From Amanita rubescens (Eukaryota; Basidiomycota; Agaricomycetes; Agaricales; Amanitaceae), in the NCBI GenBank assembly GCA_015039365.1, contig WION01000383.1, positions 1 to 49,969 of the forward strand: a stretch of 49,969 nucleotides of DNA. Direction: 5' to 3'. The notes below the pieces were generated by a model. That model worked only from the letters and a program-made list of their open reading frames with translations. It was not told the DNA's origin and searched no databases. The translations under genes and the position numbers were made by a program. Positions 44,405 through 49,969 of this stretch are shown one piece after another (the first letter of the stretch is position 1; the number at the start of each line of letters is the position of its first letter).

Positions 44405-45035
44405 TTACGCTCCCGTCCCTCCTGGACCAGCCGGGGAATTGTGATAAACAATGACAGCTGGATTAATAAAAGCACCAGACCGCCACTCTTTCAATTGCTT
44501 TTCCTTCTCGAGACGAAGGACAAATTCCTCAAGCTGGTGAGGTCGTAGACTCTTTTCCTTCACGTGCTCGACCCAGACATCCTCTCCACCCATCACTGTG
44601 GGAGCCCTCGTGGACCCTGGCAACAAACCAACTGGTTTTGGATCCCATTTGTCGAGGAGCCATTTAGCACGAGCCGGAGTGCACTCTTTATGCTTTACTT
44701 CCTCTCGCAGTTTCTTTTGTTGAATCATATCACGGGTTCAAGAGAAAAAAATTAATTGAACAATCGTCAGAACTCATAGCGCGTGAAGTAACAATATGGA
44801 CATACTGCCAGGACTTCAGGGTCATTTGTGATAGAAGAGAATTCGGGGGGTACTGGTGGGTAAATGGTAGTATGAGCCTTATGTTTCAACAGAAAATCAA
44901 TTGTTAGCGTTAAGAGCCGTGGACTTAGAAAAATACACGCACAGCGGAATGATCCCCATGATCCTCAGCGGGCACGGGAATCGCGCATACGGTAGAGAAG
45001 AGGATAAAGAGGATGGGAAGGAAAGAAAGACGCAT
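44405..45035 (-). CDS. S2: small secreted protein, family S
   Basis: Exons 45035-44943, 44877-44806 and 44713-44405 with introns of 65 and 91 bp, both phase 0, give 157 aa. The signal peptide MRLSFLPILFILFSTVCA precedes a short IPVPAEDHGDH segment. The middle exon is Pro-rich (YPPVPPEFSS). The last exon carries KLREEVKHKE, PGSTRAPTV, GGEDVWVEHVKEKSLRPHQ and a charged helix LEEFVLRLEKEKQLKEW. No Cys in the mature part apart from one in exon 3. Best intact member of the family and the reference for S1 and S3. Function unknown; small, secreted and multi-copy suggests an environment-facing role (inference). Confidence 0.72.
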
Positions 45036-45099
45036 ATTTGTTCCTACAGGACCAGCCTGTGGGGTCTGGGCACTAGAGCGAGGGAAGTATTTATCCGCA

Positions 45100-45182
45100 C
45101 CGTCGACTGCTGCGGGTATGATGGGGAATCGTCAGACGTAGCAGTCAATGATGGTCACGAGCATCAATGTTTGCAATCCGCC
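45100..45182. promoter_or_regulatory. Repeated element E3 upstream of S2
   Basis: 'tcgactgctgcgggtatgat' ... 'cacgagcatcaatgtttgca', in the same position relative to S2 as E1 to S1. There is no T gene on its right; the tandem copy (45310 onward) begins instead. Confidence 0.55.
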
Positions 45183-45309
45183 ATATGCGATTCATAGAGA
45201 CAATCAAGCTGAGACTTCACGGATCTAGAGACGTGTGACGACGATGTTACGATACGGTAGGCCCTCCATATATAGCTGCACAGGCATGTGGTGGGCATTA
45301 GACGTTCTC

Positions 45310-45833
45310 GATGAAACGTGAGTTGTTGATGTTGCGGTTAGCGAGCGTATATATTCTCGGATCCCACGCTCACCATGATCCACAGGCGTGTATACACGAT
45401 CTTACTCCTGCTCGCCGAAACTCTCTAGGCAGTGACATAGCTTTTCGTCCCTCGACAACGCACTTGCTCGTAACATCTCTGGTTGTCAGGCCCATGCCCT
45501 TAACCACTGACAGCGCCAAGCGAGTTTGGATCTGTCAGGATATGGATGCTGAGATACCCGCGAATCACGATCGTTGCTCAGCGTGACCTCTGACTCCTCA
45601 AGCTTGAACGCTCGAACCCTTTGCGCGATAGTCACGCGATCTATTGAATATGTCTCCAGTACAGAACTGATGAAGTGTTACTGCGGTGATGCGAGCAGTC
45701 ACTCAGGAGTAAGCTCTTGATTAAATTGCCTACACATAAACACAGGTCAAACGAAACTGAATTAGGGTACGTCACTTCTCAATGTTTATGGGGGAGCTTT
45801 CCTGGGAAATGACACCGTCCTACGAACAATCAG
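45310..45833. repeat. Unit B of the tandem duplication, downstream of S3
   Basis: Copies of the 43540-43720 and 44190-44300 blocks, shorter by internal deletions, leading into S3 exactly as unit A leads into S2. Confidence 0.68.
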
Positions 45834-46079
45834 TTAGTTCGTAATCTGGGAAGAAAAAGAGTCAAAACTTACGAAGGAATTATGCTCGTGGTACCTATCC
45901 GTCCCGGGCCATCCTGGACCAGCCGGGCGATAAACGACGACACCTGTATCAATAACAGCACCGGGCCACCACCTTTTTAATCGATTTTGCTTCTCGAGAC
46001 GAAGGACAAATTCCTCAAGCTTGTGAGGTTGTAGATGTGCTTCCTCCACGCGCTCGACCCATAATTTCTCTAGACTCAT
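45834..46079 (-). pseudogene. S3: 3' fragment of a family S gene
   Basis: Matches S2 from GEDVWVEHV onward (here LEKLWVERVEEAHLQPHK, LEEFVLRLEKQNRLKRWW, VVVYRPAGPG). Homology stops at about 46075, so the leader, middle exon and half of the last exon are gone. A GTAAGT at 45872-45867 suggests a final intron in this copy that is not visible in S2. It abuts T3 directly. Confidence 0.68.
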
Positions 46080-46082
46080 CGT

Positions 46083-46395
46083 TTAATCATGTTGACACTA
46101 GGAATCCGTTCGTCCCGAGTGAGACTGCACATGAATACTTTACTTTCAAGCTCAAAGGTGATTTTAAGATGATTGGTTCTGTGAAGCCTCCTCCTGGCGA
46201 CTATTATAATATACCATATGTCAGTGATCTATACAACCCGAATCGTTCAAGTGACTCACACAGTGCGAGGGTAAACTAGACACTCAGTATCGTTTCAAGG
46301 TGCTCCAACTCGATCGTATACCTGGTGGCAGTGGTACCAGTGTGGAGGTCCTGGAGATCCCTCTCCCCCGCTTTGCTCAGGAGTCAGTGGGGTAA
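46083..46395 (+). pseudogene. T3: 3' fragment of a family T gene
   Basis: Corresponds to the last two exons of T2: YFTFKLKGDFKMIGS and YYNIPY up to 46219 (T2 YYTFRV...YYAVPY), a 44-bp GTCAGT...CACAG intron (46220-46263), and a final exon 46264-46395 with YRFKVLQLDRIPGG. The spliced frame is open but there is no leader or first modules. The left edge meets S3 at about 46080. Confidence 0.65.
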
Positions 46396-46836
46396 AGTCT
46401 AAATTGTAGGCTATGAGACCCGTTTTGTCGATTGCATCAGCAAAACCTTCAGTATACATCCTTGTGTAACAATAACGACCCACACGTGTAAATATGTTCG
46501 AAAAACCTCTACACGACTCTACACGACGCTTGAGCGAGGCACAGGCTCTGGGTCTGTTCCAACTGCCCACCTTCGGGCCGACCGCGCAAGAAGAGGTTGC
46601 GTTCGGAAGCCCGGGACTAAGTTGACCGTCTTACGATTATATCGGATATGTCATACTCTTTGTCCGAGGAATAGGGCAGAGGGCAACGTGAAAACCAACA
46701 CTGTGAAGAGTTAGATATTCCACGCGTTTCCCACGAAGCGATCGATGACATACAGAGAAGAGCTAGGGTTGCGTATACATTATACTATGCTTCAACCGCT
46801 ACTAGTACTATTATGCTACTACAGTATATCGATGCA
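46396..46836. other. Intergenic, end of the secreted-protein cluster
   Basis: Three-prime flanks of T3 and of the BCAS3-type gene. A short direct repeat 'tctacacgact/ctacacgacg' lies near 46508. No gene seen. Confidence 0.5.
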
Positions 46837-49800
46837 TCAGTACCGAAGCTTCTTCGACTTTCCCTTCTTCTTCTTCCCTCCCGATGAAGAGGATCCCACC
46901 CGCTCCTTTTCCTCTTGCTTGGGCAACACCACCGTCTCCTCACCAAACGTCCCGGGGGCAATCAACAAATCGTGAAACCGTTCTTCGTCCTCGACCGCTT
47001 GCCGATCTTGAGAGTCCCAACCACCTCCACCCGAAACGTCGTCAACGTCGTCAATCAATGCGTGATCGATAGGTGAGGAAGATACGTCTGGAACGGGTAC
47101 GACATCGCCTCGTTCTCGCTCACTCGGACCGGAATCGAGCGCATCCAACGTATCACGACCCAAAAAATCTTCATCCTCTTCATCAAACTCGAGCGGAACC
47201 AACCCTGGCGAAGTCGTCGACGGCGGACCGTGTTCCGTCCTCGGCAACAAATGCGGCGATCGGACTTTATTAATCTCCCTCCTGAGCAAACTCAACCCCT
47301 CGCTCATCCCATCCCCGATCGTGCGTATCGGGATTGAATTTCTCAGCGTACGGGGACGGGAACTGGGTGCTCCGTTGGGGTACATCGGTAACACGGGTGG
47401 CGCGATGGAGGAGTATTCGAGGCCTCCTGCCAAGGCACTCGCAAGCGGTTCGTCGAACGATCCTGAAATCCTACGAGTGTGATGGTGATGATGACGATGA
47501 TGAGCGAACCCTCCCTCGATAAACGATTCCGACGCGTCATGGGTGCCACTACTTGAAGGAAACGGACTAATTTCGACGTTTTTCCGGACTTCGAGTTTTT
47601 GTCCGGAAATGTCTAGCTGTGAACGCCTGAGGAGGGCGTGATAGTCCTCGCCTAGAGTGTAAAACGAGAATTGGTGAGACAGGTAGACGGAGCGGTGTAA
47701 GACCCGAGGAGAGCGAGAAAACGTCGAAAGTTCTGCGTATGCGAGGTAATTCGACTTGTTCTTCATTTTCTTTCCCGTCCCAGTCGACCGCGTTCCCAAG
47801 ACGATCGGCTGACGAATTTCCTCCCAATCTCGCCTTCGTTGCAAATTCCACGTAGCCACGACCGACTCTTTGCCCACTAAATCATGGGACACGTTCACAT
47901 CCGGGTTCGTATTCCTACTCGACGCGTTTGACGCCGCTGATATGGAATAAGCGATCGAGGATGCAGGAGAGGAGCTCAACTTTCCCGCTCCGCCTAGTCC
48001 AGGAAGCGATACGCTCGTCGCGGTCGCGCCTAAAGCTGACATGGACACGGATGCGGCTACGGACAAACTTTGATCTTTTGCCTTGACGTCTGTCGTGATG
48101 CGTTGAAGGGAGAGCATACCGTCGGCTGGATCAAATACGAGTAGATCTTGGTAGTTTGTTGGACGGCTGCGGTGGTGTGGACTTGTGGACAAGAGTTCCC
48201 CGCCTAGAGGAGTGGACGACGAAGGTAAGAGACTGCTAGGGAGACAAGCTTCAGGAGAATCGACAAATGCAAAAGCCAACGAGGCTCTCCTCGCCCTTGG
48301 ATCAGACAACCGGGGTTTAGACGCGCGCAACCTAACGAGCGGGCTAACCTCCACCGAAGAAGGTTGCTGCGCAAACCATCAGATCACCATCACGGCGAAA
48401 AAAAGAACAAACCACGTACCAATTCATTGACATTGATAACCTTGCCTTTCGTGTGACTCCTCAAATCAGGTTTGCCCCCATACGGATTGACGGGAAACAC
48501 GTGTACGGTGGGACGCTGCGAGCCGATAGCCACCCAACGCCCGTCCTGAGCCCACGCCACGTCATCAATGACGGCAGGTGAACGTCCCCGGTGCAGATGA
48601 TACATTCGGACCATCACATCTGGCCCACCACCACTCCCCACGCCTCCACTCCCTGAATTCTCCCTCCCCGACTTGGAATGGAGGTCCCCATCCCCACTTC
48701 CCGTTCCCACCACTCCAATTTGGTTTATCCTCAACACACCCGGACTAGGCCTAATCTGCCATACATGCGACACCTGCCCGTTCATCGGTACGACGATCAG
48801 ACTACACCCATCCGGAGAAAACTTTAACCCAGCCACCGGTTGACTCCTCGACGTAAGCCATTCCGCGACTACGACCGGCGACCCTCCTCCTCCCCCTCCA
48901 CCACCACCTCCTCCTCCTGCGCCCGGTGTTGCGTTCGCCGTAAGGAGGGGCATCAAGTCCAAAATCGTCACGTACGACCCTTGTCGTTGTTGTTCGGCTA
49001 TAGCCACATTAGGAACAACCGGAGACGCAGATGTTTGATGCGCTTGTTCGCTCCCTGAATAGGATCGACCGGTACTGTCTTGCGACGTCATGGACGTGAC
49101 AGAGTATCGTCTCCCGCGGGATCTAGAATCGCCTGGAGGGTCGGCAGCGCCCGAGGGTGCACTGATGGATACGTATTTCCTGTGCCCTCCTCCTTGCTGT
49201 TGCTGGTGAGCGTACGATGGCTGTCGTCGGGCGTACTCCAAGGTAGTAGCGGTTGTAGTAGCAGCAGTATTAGCGGGCGAGTCGTAATAATAATTGACGC
49301 TGGAAGGAGAACTCGAAGCCATCATGTGATTCTTGGCAGCCGTCAATGCCATCCCGCCGAGTGTCTTCATCCCGCTTAGCAAGCTTCCGCCGACTTTGAT
49401 CGCGGCGTTTCCTAGATCTGCTTGAGTCATGTTGAGGCTGAAAGGGGACGTCGAGGGTGATGCTTGGGAGGAGGGACCACCAGATCCGCAGGATGGGGAT
49501 CGGTGAGGGTGGGCTTGGGTACCGCTGATTGAGGATAAAGAGGGAGGAGAGGCGTATGCCAAGAGGCGGTGCGAGAGCGCGAAAACTGGCCTAGGGGCCG
49601 GATGGGATTGTTGTTCTTCTGGTTGACCTTGACCTAAAAATACAGATTGTTCGTAGTTCTTGTTGTTTCCACCGGTTGTAAATAATTTAGATGCCAAACT
49701 CGAATATATACCGCGTGAATGCGCAAATGGAATGAGAGAGCTGGAAGAGATGGTGTATATTTGTTTAAATGTTGTTGGAGAGTAAATTTGTAATGTTGCA

Positions 49801-49941
49801 GGGTTTGTTAAGCTCTGGTGGGGTGAGTCAGTGATCGAAGAGAGAAGGAGCAATGGGCGACGCACGATTACGATGAAATGTGCGTTAGCTTCAAACGATA
49901 CCGCTTGGCCATTAAGCTCGACCTGGTGGATTAATCCCTGT
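46837..49941 (-). CDS. BCAS3-type WD40 protein, 5'-incomplete
   Basis: Minus-strand gene. An exon enters at 49941 after a CTTTCTAG acceptor; a 53-bp intron (48419-48367, GTACGT...GCGCAG, phase 0) leads to the last exon 48366-46837. About 1016 codons are in the window; the start lies to the right. The first exon has WD40-like strands (FALSHRLLAYASPP, VAGLKFSPDGCSLIVV, SHVWQIRPSPG) and the diagnostic LHRGRSPAVIDDVAWAQDGRW followed by HVFPVNPYGGKPD, which is the BCAS3 signature. In animals BCAS3 works with PHAF1/C16orf70 at autophagosome formation sites; a similar role here is by family only. The long low-complexity inserts (poly-Gly near 48895, Ser/His-rich tracts) are typical of fungal orthologues. 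It ends in a Lys-rich tail (KKKKGKSKKLRY). The 1136-bp first segment on the right edge carries no internal stops. Confidence 0.85.
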
Positions 49942-49969
49942 CTAGAAAGAGAATAAATAAACAATGTGG

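Overview
The window reads as nuclear DNA of a mushroom-forming basidiomycete (Agaricomycete). Genes are split by many 47-73 bp GT-AG introns. The families seen are typical of that group: a microsomal P450, a seven-helix membrane protein, a Cys-rich single-pass protein with a Ser/Thr stalk, a CsbD/Hmp1-like fragment, a beta-trefoil lectin-like gene and many small secreted proteins. There is no operon structure, and I saw no rRNA, tRNA or CRISPR.

Left part, about 1-25 kb: an accessory mosaic built by repeated segmental duplication. Its core is a three-member gene family (X1 1137-2423, X2 18724-20006, X3 23794-24892). Each member carries a His...Asn-Cys signature resembling permuted papain-like (LRAT/NlpC-type) folds, followed by a heptad-repeat coiled coil. 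Each was copied with about 1.1 kb of upstream DNA that holds a conserved 12-bp palindrome; X3 has a broken 5' end. Between them lie decayed repeats (Y1-Y3, the 1.2-kb tandem Z1/Z2), a small unidentified 139-aa gene (4423-4901, minus), a degenerate beta-trefoil lectin-like gene (6632-7714), a seven-helix membrane protein (14176-15445) and a Cys-rich membrane protein (21085-22468).

Middle, 25-30 kb: a dispersed promoter-like repeat (W1, W2), an N-terminal relic that looks like GRC3 polynucleotide kinase, an Hmp1/CsbD-like fragment, and an intact six-repeat beta-propeller-like protein (28152-29204).

30-46.4 kb: a cluster of small secreted proteins around one intact 12-exon cytochrome P450 (35657-37812). 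Families P (two genes), R (one), S (three copies) and T (three copies) have signal peptides wherever their 5' end is present. S and T form divergent pairs around a repeated roughly 80-bp element, and T proteins are built of one module per phase-0 exon. The last pair, S3/T3, has collapsed so that two 3' halves abut.

Right end, 46.8-49.9 kb: a large conserved gene for a BCAS3-type WD40 protein, minus strand, with its 5' end outside the window. This marks the border with core genome.

Exon models come from reading splice sites by eye and comparing paralogues inside the window. Functional names rest on motif recognition, not on searches.
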